Assembly: GCA_963843525.1 (NCBI GenBank)
Contig: CAWJKM010000007.1
Location: forward strand, 1,167,166 to 1,231,165
Direction: 5' to 3'
DNA: 64,000 nucleotides
From: DATJPR01 sp963843525
GTDB lineage: Bacteria; Bacteroidota; Ignavibacteria; UBA10030; UBA6906
Below are positions 8,556 to 18,004 of this stretch, piece after piece. The position numbers and the translations under genes are program-made. The notes beneath the pieces are model-generated. The model was not told the origin of the DNA. It did no database searches and saw nothing but the letters and a program-made list of their open reading frames with translations. How positions within the stretch are numbered: the stretch's first letter is position 1; each line of letters begins with the position of its first letter.

Positions 8556-9263
8556 ATGAACGACAGTCATAGGCCCGGACACCCAGGCAGAATACGAAGA
8601 GATTTCCAGCAATTGTGGAATGATTTCATCTCATATTATACTCTGCCGCTGAAATGGAATGCGGGAACCTGGCGATATGCCGCCCTGTGCATAATCCTGT
8701 TTCCCGGACTATTCTTTGTCGATCCATACGTCCGAGCCGTTTTCGCACAAATCCATAGCCAATTTCTCGACAGCATCTTCTCGTTCGCTCATTGGTATGG
8801 CAAACCGCAACTGACTCTTGTTACCTTCGGCATTCTCTATCTCGCGGGGCTGGTGATGAGCCGTCAGAACTTGAGAATCGCCGGATGGAAAGTCTTCGAA
8901 GCATTTGCGGTATCGGGCATTACGGTCACGATCCTCAAATCCCTTTTCGGCCGATGGAGGCCCTATACCGGGCATGGAAGTCTGTCTTTTGTGTTCTTCA
9001 CCGTTGGCCCAAACGATCACCTTTCACTTCCATCGGGCGATGCCGGTGTGGCGGTCGCGTATTCAATGATCGTGGCAAGTTTCTCTCCCAACAAGTTCTG
9101 GAAAGCGTTCTGGTATTTGTGCGCACTACTGACGGACTTCGGGAGAATCTATCACGACCAGCATTGGTTTTCGGATGTCCTCCTCGGCACGCTCATCTCT
9201 CTATCGGTGGGTATCTACCTTCGGCAGAGTGTCCCTTTGTGGAAGACGTTCTTGAGGGAATGA
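8556..9263 (+). CDS. PAP2-family membrane phosphatase with PSGD in place of PSGH
   Basis: The 235-aa protein has five or six membrane segments and the three PAP2 signature motifs: Lys128-x6-Arg135-Pro136 (KSLFGRWRP), P159-S-G-D162, and Arg197-x5-His203-x3-Asp207 (RIYHDQHWFSD). The family removes phosphate from lipid phosphates such as undecaprenyl pyrophosphate or phosphatidylglycerol phosphate on the outer face of the membrane. The His of the PSGH motif, which acts as general acid, is Asp here, while the nucleophile His203 and its partner are kept. Activity may be altered. It ends 202 bp before the symporter and seems monocistronic. Confidence 0.8.
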   Translation: MNDSHRPGHPGRIRRDFQQLWNDFISYYTLPLKWNAGTWRYAALCIILFPGLFFVDPYVRAVFAQIHSQFLDSIFSFAHWYGKPQLTLVTFGILYLAGLVMSRQNLRIAGWKVFEAFAVSGITVTILKSLFGRWRPYTGHGSLSFVFFTVGPNDHLSLPSGDAGVAVAYSMIVASFSPNKFWKAFWYLCALLTDFGRIYHDQHWFSDVLLGTLISLSVGIYLRQSVPLWKTFLRE

Positions 9264-9465
9264 GACGCCGGAATCCCTCGACTGATTCGAACGTGAAGAT
9301 GTCATTGACCAGGCCCTGTTGAACTCCTGCCGGTCCCCATCACTCCTGACCGCTTTGCTTGACATTCGTTTCTCCAGTGATTAAACTGAATCTGCATTTT
9401 CCTCGTCTCTTTCAAAAACGCCTTGTCAGCCAACTTCCACCCCACACAAAACCACGGAGACGTTC

Positions 9466-11259
9466 GTGCAACTTGCACTTGTAGACTGGGTCATCATTGC
9501 CGCCTATTTTCTCTTCAACCTTGCCATTGGTTTCTACTATCGGAAAAGGGCGACCGGCAGTGTAAGCGACTATTTCATCTCAGGACGCAATGCCACCTGG
9601 TGGCTTGCAGGAACTTCCATGGTCGCCACTACTTTTGCCGCGGATACTCCACTTGCCGTCACCGGACTGACCGCCAGAAACGGCATTGCGGGCAACTGGA
9701 TCTGGTGGAGTATGGTCTTCAGCGGGATGTTGACGGTGTTTCTGTTCGCCAAACTCTGGCGCAGAGCAGGGGTTTTGACAGACGTCGAATTCGCTGAGAT
9801 CCGCTATTCCGGAAAGCCCGCTGCATTCTTGCGAGGCTTCCGCGCCCTCTATCTTGGTCTCCCGATTAACCTCATCGTGATGGGATGGGTGAACCTCGCG
9901 ATGATTAAAATCCTGACTCTCATCCTCGGCGTTGACAAGATTTATGCCGTCTATATCTGCATCGGCATTATGGTGCTGACGGCGTCGATTTCCACCCTGT
10001 CGGGATTGTGGGGAGTCATGGTGATGGATCTCTTCCAGTTCGTCCTGAAGATGGGGATGGTGATCGCCCTGGCGGTGTTTGCGGTGGAAGCGATCGGCGG
10101 CATGTCAAGCCTGAAAGAGGGCCTCCACCAACTCGACCTGGCGCGCAATGCCGGCACAAGCGCGACGGGTTCGGTGCTCTCGTTTACGCCTGACCTCAAT
10201 TCTCTCTGGATGCCGATCATCACGTTTATCGTCTACATCGCCGTCAACTGGTGGGCGACGTGGTATCCGGGCGCCGAACCCGGGGGCGGCGGGTACATTG
10301 CACAGCGCATCTTCTCGGCCAAGAACGAAAAGCATTCCATTCTTGCGACGTTGTGGTTCAATATCGCGCACTATGCGCTGAGGCCGTGGCCGTGGATTCT
10401 TGTGGCGCTCGTGGCCATGGTACAGTTCCGGAATGATCCGGCGTTCATCCAGGATCCCGAATCCGGATACATCCGGGTGTTGATTCTGTACCTGCCGACG
10501 TCGTTGAGGGGATTGATGATCGCCGCGTTCGCGGCCGCCTACATGTCAACGATCGGTACACAATTGAACTGGGGCGCATCCTATCTCGTCAATGACCTGT
10601 ATAGACGTTTCCTCAAACGGGATGCATCCGAGAAACATTATGTCACGGCCTCTCAAGTCGTCACGGTCTTCCTTCTGATCTGCTCCGCGATCGTGTCGTT
10701 CTATATGGAATCCATCGCTGATGCCTGGAAATTCCTCATTGCGCTCGGCGCCGGGACCGGCCTTGTGTACATCCTCCGGTGGTTCTGGTGGCGCATCAAT
10801 GCATGGAGCGAAGTCGCTGCAATGGCTTCGGCATTTGTCGTGTCGCTTGTGCTGCAGTATGAATATCACTTGAGCAGTGAAAACGCGTATGACTTTGCCT
10901 ATCTCGTCCTGATCACCACGGGCGTCACCACCGTTGTCTGGATTGCCACCACCTACCTCACACGTCCCGAGCCGGATGAAATTCTCATTCCGTTTTACCG
11001 CAAGGTCCGGCCTTCGGCAAAGTTCTGGAAACCCATCGCGGAGAAGGCACCCGATATTCAACCTGACAAAGGCGGTCTGGTGAACCTCTCCAATTGGCTC
11101 GTCGGCTGTTTGATGATCTACATGACGTTGTTCGGATTTGGAAAGATTATTTTCGGCGAGTACCTGATCGGAACCTTGTTCCTGGTTGTCGCGGTTCTTT
11201 CATTCTTCTTCATTTATCGTAGCCTGTCGAGGCGCGGATGGGAATCCCTGAGCATCTGA
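9466..11259 (+). CDS. Sodium:solute symporter (SSS family), 597 aa
   Basis: The protein has 13 or so membrane segments and the SSS family features, starting with VDWVIIAAYFLFNLAIG and the SGRNATWWLAGTSMVATTFAADTP region that forms part of the Na+ and substrate path. Translation starts at GTG 9466 with GGAG six nt before it. The transported substrate cannot be read from the sequence. The URO-D-family gene starts 64 bp downstream on the same strand, so the two probably form an operon, as symporter plus small-molecule enzyme. Confidence 0.85.
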   Translation: MQLALVDWVIIAAYFLFNLAIGFYYRKRATGSVSDYFISGRNATWWLAGTSMVATTFAADTPLAVTGLTARNGIAGNWIWWSMVFSGMLTVFLFAKLWRRAGVLTDVEFAEIRYSGKPAAFLRGFRALYLGLPINLIVMGWVNLAMIKILTLILGVDKIYAVYICIGIMVLTASISTLSGLWGVMVMDLFQFVLKMGMVIALAVFAVEAIGGMSSLKEGLHQLDLARNAGTSATGSVLSFTPDLNSLWMPIITFIVYIAVNWWATWYPGAEPGGGGYIAQRIFSAKNEKHSILATLWFNIAHYALRPWPWILVALVAMVQFRNDPAFIQDPESGYIRVLILYLPTSLRGLMIAAFAAAYMSTIGTQLNWGASYLVNDLYRRFLKRDASEKHYVTASQVVTVFLLICSAIVSFYMESIADAWKFLIALGAGTGLVYILRWFWWRINAWSEVAAMASAFVVSLVLQYEYHLSSENAYDFAYLVLITTGVTTVVWIATTYLTRPEPDEILIPFYRKVRPSAKFWKPIAEKAPDIQPDKGGLVNLSNWLVGCLMIYMTLFGFGKIIFGEYLIGTLFLVVAVLSFFFIYRSLSRRGWESLSI

Positions 11260-11323
11260 CCACGCCACTCCCTTCGCGCCGGCAATCGCCGGACGCCCAA
11301 CGGACCACCATAGGCATGGAGCC

Positions 11324-12469
11324 GTGACATCGAAGGAACGCGTTGCCGCTGCAATGAACCTCCGGCCGGTCGACCGGGTGCCACTGATGTGCCAGATGAG
11401 CATCGGGCACATGCTTCTGCAACTGAAGGTCTCCCCTGCCGATTTCTGGTTCGATCCGCACGTCTTCGCCGATGGACTTCTCCAATTGCGTGAATTGTAC
11501 GGCTTCGACGGCATTCTCATCAGTTTGCACGGGCACGATCCTGACTGGCGCAACGACGTGCAGTCGCGCCGTCTGACCGATGAAGGCGAATTGGTGCTCT
11601 GGAAGAATGGCGACGCGACACTGTGTCTGTTCAATGACCTCCCCCGGTTCATCCCCCGAAAGGCAGTTCCGGCTCCCCAATTCTCTGCATTTTCTCCTGA
11701 TGAATTGCCACAGACACTCGAGTATATCCCGGTGTCGGGTGGTCTCCACTTTACGCTGAACGCTGAGCACACGTTCGATGTCATTGTCGATATCGTCAGG
11801 CGTGCCGGCAAAGAGTTTTCCATCCACGGAGAAGTCACCTCACCATTCGATTACTTTCTGGACATCTTCGGATACCAGGAAGGACTGATGGCAATGGCCG
11901 TTGACCCCGACAAATGCAGGAAGATCCTCCAGCACTTCACGGTTCTCGTGCAACAGCTGGCAATCGCAATGTGCACAACCGGCATCGACGCTCTCAAGGT
12001 TTCATCGCCATTTGCCGGCTCGGGATTTATCTCACCCGGGTTCTACGCCACATTCGTTCTCCCCTACGAGCGTCAGATCATCGAGGCCGTGCGCGCCCGG
12101 GGAGTGCACATCTATCTTCATACTTGTGGGGCCATCGGAGACCGCCTGGGGCTGATGCTGCAAAGCGGAACAAGTGGCCTCGAATGTCTTGATCCGCCTC
12201 CCCTCGGCAATGTTGCACTGGCCGACGCATTCCAGGTTCTTGGGGGCAAAGCTTTTATCAAGGGGAATATCGACTCGGTGAATATCCTCCTACGGGGTTC
12301 GCGCCAGGAGATCGTCTCCGACGCCCGTCAACGACTGGAAATAGGCAAAGCGCACAGGGGATTCATCCTCAGCACAGCGTGCTCGATTGCACCCGCCGTG
12401 CCGGCAACGAATATTCTCCTGCTCAAAGAAGCGGTGGAGCAATGGGGGAAGTGCGAGAACCTGAAGTGA
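11324..12469 (+). CDS. Uroporphyrinogen decarboxylase-family protein (methyltransferase-like), 381 aa
   Basis: The start MTSKERVAAAMN..PVDRVP and the late HTCGAIGD and GNIDS motifs are those of the URO-D superfamily. That superfamily includes HemE and the zinc-dependent corrinoid methyltransferases (MtbA/MtaA type); HTCG is the zinc-binding style motif of the latter. The N-terminal hallmark of true HemE is absent, so a demethylase or other one-carbon role is more likely than haem synthesis. GTG is used as start because it gives the standard family N-terminus; the GGAG before it is very close (2 nt). It probably follows the symporter in one transcript. Confidence 0.7.
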   Translation: MTSKERVAAAMNLRPVDRVPLMCQMSIGHMLLQLKVSPADFWFDPHVFADGLLQLRELYGFDGILISLHGHDPDWRNDVQSRRLTDEGELVLWKNGDATLCLFNDLPRFIPRKAVPAPQFSAFSPDELPQTLEYIPVSGGLHFTLNAEHTFDVIVDIVRRAGKEFSIHGEVTSPFDYFLDIFGYQEGLMAMAVDPDKCRKILQHFTVLVQQLAIAMCTTGIDALKVSSPFAGSGFISPGFYATFVLPYERQIIEAVRARGVHIYLHTCGAIGDRLGLMLQSGTSGLECLDPPPLGNVALADAFQVLGGKAFIKGNIDSVNILLRGSRQEIVSDARQRLEIGKAHRGFILSTACSIAPAVPATNILLLKEAVEQWGKCENLK

Positions 12470-12523
12470 GGGGGTGATGACAAAGGGAATGTTGATGCTG
12501 GGATTCTGATGAGCGGACCACCA

Positions 12524-12553
12524 TACCCGCACCGGAACTCTCCGGCGCGGGTA
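12524..12553. terminator. GC-rich hairpin between convergent genes
   Basis: TACCCGC (12524-12530) pairs with GCGGGTA (12547-12553), and inside it CCGGA with TCCGG around a 4-nt loop. It lies between the URO-D-family gene (ends 12469) and the convergent gene ending at 12591, a position fitting a two-way transcription stop, though there is no T tract. Confidence 0.4.
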
Positions 12554-12590
12554 CGAGTGCTACAATCTGCAGCCAAGCTATCGAAAGGAA

Positions 12591-12962
12591 CTACTTTGGC
12601 CTGGCCGTCAGCACTTTCACGTCGGGCTTGCCGATCACTCCCGCATTCTCCATTACTTCCTTCAGCTTTGGGCTGGTCGTAAACGCTTCCGCAGCTGCCG
12701 CGCTCGGGAATTCGCCGATGACGGTGATCATGTTCGGATTGTTTACATCAGCATAGACGCCCATTACCTTGAAGCCTGCCATTTTGCGGTTGGAGGCGTC
12801 CGCATCATACCCTTTTCGCCAGGATGTATATTCTTTCACCTCGTGCGTGATAACGACAACAACCTTCCCTTTCGCGGGCGCCGGTTTCATCTCTCCCTGC
12901 GCCGACAATCCCACAGCGAGAAACAGCGTCATAACGGCTGCGAGAAACAAAGATTTGACCAT
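12591..12962 (-). CDS. Exported small protein of dimeric alpha/beta-barrel type, 123 aa
   Basis: A signal peptide (residues 1-21, ending LSAQG) is followed by an alanine/lysine-rich spacer and a domain of about 95 residues with a beta-alpha-beta pattern (VVVVITHEVKEYTSWRKGYD ... FKVMGVYADV ... MITVIGEFPS) typical of ABM/YCII/stress-responsive dimeric ferredoxin-like barrels. The function is unknown; members bind or modify small molecules. It stands alone on the minus strand, 101 bp before the 3' end of the phosphatase gene. Confidence 0.65.
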   Translation of the reverse strand: MVKSLFLAAVMTLFLAVGLSAQGEMKPAPAKGKVVVVITHEVKEYTSWRKGYDADASNRKMAGFKVMGVYADVNNPNMITVIGEFPSAAAAEAFTTSPKLKEVMENAGVIGKPDVKVLTARPK

Positions 12963-13063
12963 GGTACGCTCCGCTCTGTTTGGTGTGTGTGATTTGGTGA
13001 ACTGTACTTCGAGTTGTACAACAATGGTGGGTCGGTCGACCAGCCGTCAGCATACATCGTGCC

Positions 13064-14236
13064 TTATTCAGGGCCGACATAGCGAAGTGCCACGAGAGTA
13101 ATATCATCCGACTGATTCGCACCTCGAGTATGATTCTTTAGATCTTCAATATTCCCCTCGATCAGCTCACGAATCCCAAGGTGCTTCGCCGAAGCCAGGT
13201 ACGATTTCAGCCGTGTATCATCATACTGGGAAAACTCGGGATCCATCGCCTCAGTGACACCGTCAGTATAGAGATACAGCGTGTCTCCCTTCTCGAGTTT
13301 CAACCTTTTGGTCTCAAAATCGAGATGCGGAATTTTTCCCAGTATGGATCCTTCCGTCAATGGAAGCTGCTCCGTCACTCCTGAAGATTTCAGGATATAC
13401 GGCGAGTTTTGCGCACCGTTGCTGAACTGCAGCTCTCCTGTCCGGATGTTCAACACGCCGAAGAACACGGTCACAAAGGTGGCCGACTCGCTCTCCGGGA
13501 TAAGCAGCGTATTGAGTCTGCGAAGAACCTCCCCGGGGTTGACCACCTGATTCGCGACTGCTTTCAACAACGTCCTGCACACCGCCATGTAAATTGCGGC
13601 CGGAATTCCCTTCCCCGAAACGTCTCCGATCCCGAATGCGAGACGGTCTTCGTCGATGAAATAATAGTCGTAGAAATCGCCGCCGACCTCCTTTGCCGTC
13701 AGCATCTCTGCAAACAGGTCAATTTCGGGGCGATGCGGGAATGCCGGAAAGGTTTTCGGGAGGAGCGACTGCTGAATGCGCGTCGCCGTTGCAAGATCGC
13801 GCTGAACAGCAAGCAAGTCGTCGCGCGACTTCAGCGCTGACCGGGTTATTTCGAGCTGATCCATTGTGCGACGCACCGTCAATTCAAGATCACTGAAATC
13901 GATCGGTTTGGTCAGGAAATCGAATGCCCCGCGGTTCATCGCCGTGCGGATGTTTTCCATGTCGCCGTACGCCGAAATAATCACTGACTTCAGCACAGGG
14001 TTGTTCTGTTCGTTAATCCGCTGCAGAAGTGTCAGGCCGTCCATTTCGGGCATGTTGATATCCGAGAGCACCACGGTGATATCCCCATGCTCCTCGAGCT
14101 TCTGGAGCGCCTGGACCCCATTCTGGGCGAATTCAAAGTGAAGCTCGTCGTCACGGATTTGCTTCCTGAATTTTTGCCGGATCAACACTTCGAGATCCGG
14201 TTCGTCGTCGACCACGAGAATCTTATTGCGCATCAT
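13064..14236 (-). CDS. Response regulator with PP2C-type (SpoIIE/RsbU) phosphatase output, 390 aa
   Basis: Residues 1-125 are a CheY-like receiver: acidic pair DDEPD near the start, phospho-acceptor Asp in VVLSDINMPEMDG, and the conserved Lys in LTKPID. A coiled linker (about 130-170) leads to a SpoIIE/RsbU PP2C phosphatase domain with the GGDFYDYYFID and GDVSGKGIPAA metal-binding motifs. Such proteins dephosphorylate anti-anti-sigma (STAS) proteins. It overlaps the preceding receiver gene by 14 bp and sits third in the kinase operon. Confidence 0.9.
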   Translation of the reverse strand: MMRNKILVVDDEPDLEVLIRQKFRKQIRDDELHFEFAQNGVQALQKLEEHGDITVVLSDINMPEMDGLTLLQRINEQNNPVLKSVIISAYGDMENIRTAMNRGAFDFLTKPIDFSDLELTVRRTMDQLEITRSALKSRDDLLAVQRDLATATRIQQSLLPKTFPAFPHRPEIDLFAEMLTAKEVGGDFYDYYFIDEDRLAFGIGDVSGKGIPAAIYMAVCRTLLKAVANQVVNPGEVLRRLNTLLIPESESATFVTVFFGVLNIRTGELQFSNGAQNSPYILKSSGVTEQLPLTEGSILGKIPHLDFETKRLKLEKGDTLYLYTDGVTEAMDPEFSQYDDTRLKSYLASAKHLGIRELIEGNIEDLKNHTRGANQSDDITLVALRYVGPE

Positions 14237-14612
14237 GGTGATTGTCCATGTGCAACACGTCCTTTTTGATAAGGTCGAAGTCGATCGGTTTGGTGAAGTA
14301 GTGTTCTGCCCCGGTGGACATCGCCTTCTTGAAATTGTTCTCGTCTCCGTAAGCGGTAATCATCGAGACGCGAATCTCGGGGTAGCGCTCCTTCACCGCT
14401 TTCAGCAGATCCAGCCCGGTGATCCCCGGCATATTGATGTCGGAGAGAATGCAGACCACATCGGTGGGATTTCTCGTCTGCAGGTACTCCAGCGCTTCTT
14501 CCCCGGAGAATGCGTAACAGAGTTCGACGCGGCCCGCCTTTACTTCTTTACGGAATTGTTGACGGAACAGAATCTCGACATCCCGCTCATCATCGACGAT
14601 CATGATCTTCAT
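14223..14612 (-). CDS. Single-domain response regulator receiver, 129 aa
   Basis: A CheY-type receiver alone: DDERD at the start, Asp in CILSDINMPG, Thr/Ser region MITAYGD, and Lys in FTKPID. It is very similar to the receiver domain of the next protein, so the pair probably arose by duplication. It overlaps the kinase gene by 4 bp and the phosphatase gene by 14 bp, showing tight coupling. Likely a phosphate shuttle or competitor between the kinase and the PP2C output. Confidence 0.9.
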   Translation of the reverse strand: MKIMIVDDERDVEILFRQQFRKEVKAGRVELCYAFSGEEALEYLQTRNPTDVVCILSDINMPGITGLDLLKAVKERYPEIRVSMITAYGDENNFKKAMSTGAEHYFTKPIDFDLIKKDVLHMDNHHDAQ

Positions 14613-17600
14613 GCGACGGCCACCCCCTCTCTGACTTGGTCCCTAGGGATCACGATAAGGAACTCTGTGTACTCCCCTTCTTTCGTGTCGATCCTGATCT
14701 CCCCTTTGTGTTCTTGGGTGACGATGTCGTAGGAGAGGGACAAGCCGAGGCCTGTGCCGGAGCCTGCGGGTTTCGTGGTGAAGAAAGGATTGAAGATCTT
14801 TTCCCGGATTGCCTGAGGGATCCCGTTTCCGTTGTCGCGAATCCGGATTTCGATCCGGTCGGCGAGATTGCGCGAAGAGACTCTGACAATCGGGTTAAAT
14901 CCGTTCGCGACGGTCCTTCGCTTTTCGTTGGCGGCGTAACAGGCGTTGTTCACGATGTTCAGGAACGCCCGGCTCAAATCCTGCGGAACGACTTCGACCT
15001 TCCCGATGGCCTGATCGAAATCGGTCTCGATCTTTACATTGAACGAACTGTCCTGCGCCCGCATTCCGTGATAGGCCAGGTTGGTGTATTCCGAGAGAAG
15101 GGCGTTTAGATCGGTTGACTGCCGTTCCCCTGCCTTGCCACGCGAATGAAGAAGCATTCCCCTCACGATGCTGTCGGCCCGTTTGCCGTGCTCGTTGATC
15201 TTTGTGACATTCTGATCGAGATCATTCAGGATGCCCTCGATCTCCAACGCCCGCTTCTTGTCCACACGGTCGCGCTCATGGGCAAGTTCTTCCCGGAGGT
15301 CCTTTGTAAGGTCATGGGACAGTACGGCAAAGTTGGTGATGAAATTGAGCGGGTTCTTGATTTCATGCGCGATCCCCGCGGTGAGCTGCCCCAACGATGC
15401 CATTTTCTCCGAAAGGATGAGCTGGTTTTGCGTCTCCTTGAGGTTTGTGACGGTCTTCTGCAGCTCGCCGGTGCGGTCTTGCACGAGCTTCTCCAGTTCC
15501 GCCCTTCTCTTCTTCATGCTGCGCATCCTGTAGAAATAGAATGAGGGGCCTGCCGTCAGGAAAGCGAAGATTACGAGCCCGATGAACCACGCGGTCTGGT
15601 AGAAATGCGGCTTGAGGACGAAACTCACAGAGGCTCCCTGTTCATTCCAGACGCCGTCGCTGTTTGCCGCAATGACGTGAAAGGTGTATTTCCCCGGGTC
15701 AAGATGCGTGTAGTACGCATCACGACGCGAGCCTGCATCCATCCACCCTTCGTCAAATCCGACAAGCTGATATTTATACCGGACCTCATTGGAGCCCGCG
15801 AAGCTGATCCCGGCATAGTGAAATTCGAAGCGGCCTTTCCCGGCGGGCACTTCCACTGTTCCCGATGTCGGCTCCTGGACCCCGTCCACCAGAAATTGGT
15901 CGATCACGACGGGAGGGGCGACAGGGTTGACACGGATGTCTGCCGGGTTGATGACGGTCAGACCGCGCGTCGTCGCGAAACAAATTCTGCCATCCTGCAA
16001 TTGGAACCCCGACGGCGAATTGCCGCCATTGCACTCACGGCTCTCCATCCCATCTGCGGTGCCGTAGGAATTGCAGTGAACGGACTGAACCTTCCCATCG
16101 GCAACATCGTTGAGTTCTTTCTTGCTGGCCCGGTACACACCTTTGTTGGAGGACATCCAGAGATAGCCGGCCTTATCCTCAAAAACAGTGTAGGCAACGT
16201 AGTCAAACAAGCCCTGACGCGGAGATATGTTGAAGAACTTCCCGTCTTTGAAACGGAAGAGCCCCGCATTCGCCGCCCCGAACCAGATGACTCCTTCAGG
16301 ATCTTCATAGAAACCGGCCGCCCATCGCGCCGTGAAGCCCTGGTCGACACCAACTCTTTCCAATTTGCCTTTTCTGTACCAATAGAGCCCATCCTGTGTG
16401 GAGACCCAGATTGTTCCATGAGTATCTTCAAAAAGCTCGAGGATGTAGTTCCTGAGAACGGATTCCGTACCGATAGTTGCGAGAGTTGTGAATTTCTCTC
16501 CCCTCCGCTCGAGAAGGGAATTCCGTGAAGAGAGAAGCCAATCCCCGGATCGGGTGAGGAGGAACGCCCCCGGCAAAATATCCGGCTGTCCGTCGATCAT
16601 CCTGGAGACCAGACGAATTGTGCCGTTCCTGATCGTGTAACACCCCCGATCACACGCGAACCAAAGGGTCCCCTCCTTGTCTTCCCCGATCGCACGGATA
16701 TTCAGAAACGGGGGGCCTTGCTTGTTGTCGAACACCGTGATGACGCCGTCTTTGAGCCTGTTCAGCCCGCCGTACGTTGTCCCGATCCAGATGGCGCCAT
16801 CGTGATCCTGAAACACGGAGAGAACCATATCGTAGCTGAGGCCGACCTTCGACGAATAGGTAATAAACTTCTCATCGCGGAAACGGTTCAGCCCCCCGCC
16901 GTCGGTGCCCACCCAGATGCTCCCTTCACGGTCGATCAGGATGTCCGTCACAGTGTTGTCCGAGAGTCCATCCTTGCGGTCATAGCGCTCGAACGAGCCA
17001 CCGGCAAAGCGGGCGATCCCTTTTCTGGTTGCCAACCAGAGACTTCCCTCACGATCCTCTCGTATCAGATGAATGTTGTTCTCATCCTGGTCTCCGGAGA
17101 TATTGTATTTCGTGAAATGGCCGCCGGCGAAGGAGTTCAGTCCACCGGCTGTGGCAATCCAGAGTGTTCCGTTTGCATCTTCATGCATCGCCTGAATAAT
17201 AGTATTCGTAAGAACATCCTTCTTCTTGTAACGCGTCACCACTCCGCCGGCGTACGACAGAAGGTCGGTCGGGGTGGTCATCCAGAGGGTTCCGTGACTG
17301 TCTTCGTAGCAGTTGTTGGGGAAGTTCACGTTCAAGAACGTGCTGTCGGGAAATCCCTTTTGGCCGGTCATCACTTCGATCCTTCCGTCGGCGAGCCGGG
17401 CCAGGCCGTGTTTCGTGCTGATCCAAAGATTGTTACTCCTGTCCACTCCAAGACCAGTAACCGTGTCGGAGGGAAGGCCGTCCTTGACAGTGTACGTATT
17501 GATTTTGCCCCCGTTGAACTCAGCGAGACCGCCGGGTGTGCCGAGCCACATCCTCCCCTGCTTGTCGTTCTCCCAGGTAACAACGCTGTTGCTGGGGAGG

Positions 17601-18004
17601 CCGTCAGAAGTGTCGTAATGTGTGAACGAGCCGTGATTGTAGCGCACAACGCCAAGGGTGAAGCCGGCCGGCCGCGCCCACAGCCCTCCCGCGCTGTCCT
17701 CTCTCGTGCGAACGAAATACGAGGATGGCAACTCTTTTGTGTTGGTTCTGTCGAAGACTCTAAACTCCACCCCGTCAAACCGGACAAGCCCCTCATCAGA
17801 GCCAAACCAGATATACCCATCACGAGTCTGCGTGAAACTGAAGGCGGAATTCTGTGGAAGACCGTTGTCGGTGGTCCAGACCTGGTGCACATATTGTTTG
17901 ATGGATTTGCGTTGGGCAAATCCAGCGAATGACGAGAGGCACAGGAGGACCAAAATAGTGCAGGTCGTCCAGGACCGTGATGAAGCCGGCCGGGCAATGT
18001 CCAT
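14609..18004 (-). CDS. Two-component-propeller sensor histidine kinase, about 1131 aa
   Basis: From the chosen start (ATG 18004, AAGGGA upstream) the protein has a signal peptide ending FAGFAQ, then two seven-bladed propellers made of about 14 repeats of the IWVGTDGGGL type, a Y_Y_Y domain (FHYAGISFAGSNEVRYKYQL), one membrane segment (WFIGLVIFAFLTAGPSFYFY), a coiled coil, and a histidine kinase core with His in AGIAHEIKNPLNF and an ATP-binding domain (NGNGIP, GSGTGLGLSLS). Such sensors detect periplasmic ligands, often carbohydrates. There is no C-terminal receiver or AraC domain, unlike the hybrid sensors of many Bacteroidota; the two receivers are separate downstream genes. Confidence 0.9.
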   Translation of the reverse strand: MDIARPASSRSWTTCTILVLLCLSSFAGFAQRKSIKQYVHQVWTTDNGLPQNSAFSFTQTRDGYIWFGSDEGLVRFDGVEFRVFDRTNTKELPSSYFVRTREDSAGGLWARPAGFTLGVVRYNHGSFTHYDTSDGLPSNSVVTWENDKQGRMWLGTPGGLAEFNGGKINTYTVKDGLPSDTVTGLGVDRSNNLWISTKHGLARLADGRIEVMTGQKGFPDSTFLNVNFPNNCYEDSHGTLWMTTPTDLLSYAGGVVTRYKKKDVLTNTIIQAMHEDANGTLWIATAGGLNSFAGGHFTKYNISGDQDENNIHLIREDREGSLWLATRKGIARFAGGSFERYDRKDGLSDNTVTDILIDREGSIWVGTDGGGLNRFRDEKFITYSSKVGLSYDMVLSVFQDHDGAIWIGTTYGGLNRLKDGVITVFDNKQGPPFLNIRAIGEDKEGTLWFACDRGCYTIRNGTIRLVSRMIDGQPDILPGAFLLTRSGDWLLSSRNSLLERRGEKFTTLATIGTESVLRNYILELFEDTHGTIWVSTQDGLYWYRKGKLERVGVDQGFTARWAAGFYEDPEGVIWFGAANAGLFRFKDGKFFNISPRQGLFDYVAYTVFEDKAGYLWMSSNKGVYRASKKELNDVADGKVQSVHCNSYGTADGMESRECNGGNSPSGFQLQDGRICFATTRGLTVINPADIRVNPVAPPVVIDQFLVDGVQEPTSGTVEVPAGKGRFEFHYAGISFAGSNEVRYKYQLVGFDEGWMDAGSRRDAYYTHLDPGKYTFHVIAANSDGVWNEQGASVSFVLKPHFYQTAWFIGLVIFAFLTAGPSFYFYRMRSMKKRRAELEKLVQDRTGELQKTVTNLKETQNQLILSEKMASLGQLTAGIAHEIKNPLNFITNFAVLSHDLTKDLREELAHERDRVDKKRALEIEGILNDLDQNVTKINEHGKRADSIVRGMLLHSRGKAGERQSTDLNALLSEYTNLAYHGMRAQDSSFNVKIETDFDQAIGKVEVVPQDLSRAFLNIVNNACYAANEKRRTVANGFNPIVRVSSRNLADRIEIRIRDNGNGIPQAIREKIFNPFFTTKPAGSGTGLGLSLSYDIVTQEHKGEIRIDTKEGEYTEFLIVIPRDQVREGVAVA

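Noticed and set aside
16718..17932. 404-codon plus-strand frame
   Set aside because: Lies opposite the propeller repeats of the histidine kinase; the repeated nature of the kinase keeps the antisense frame open.
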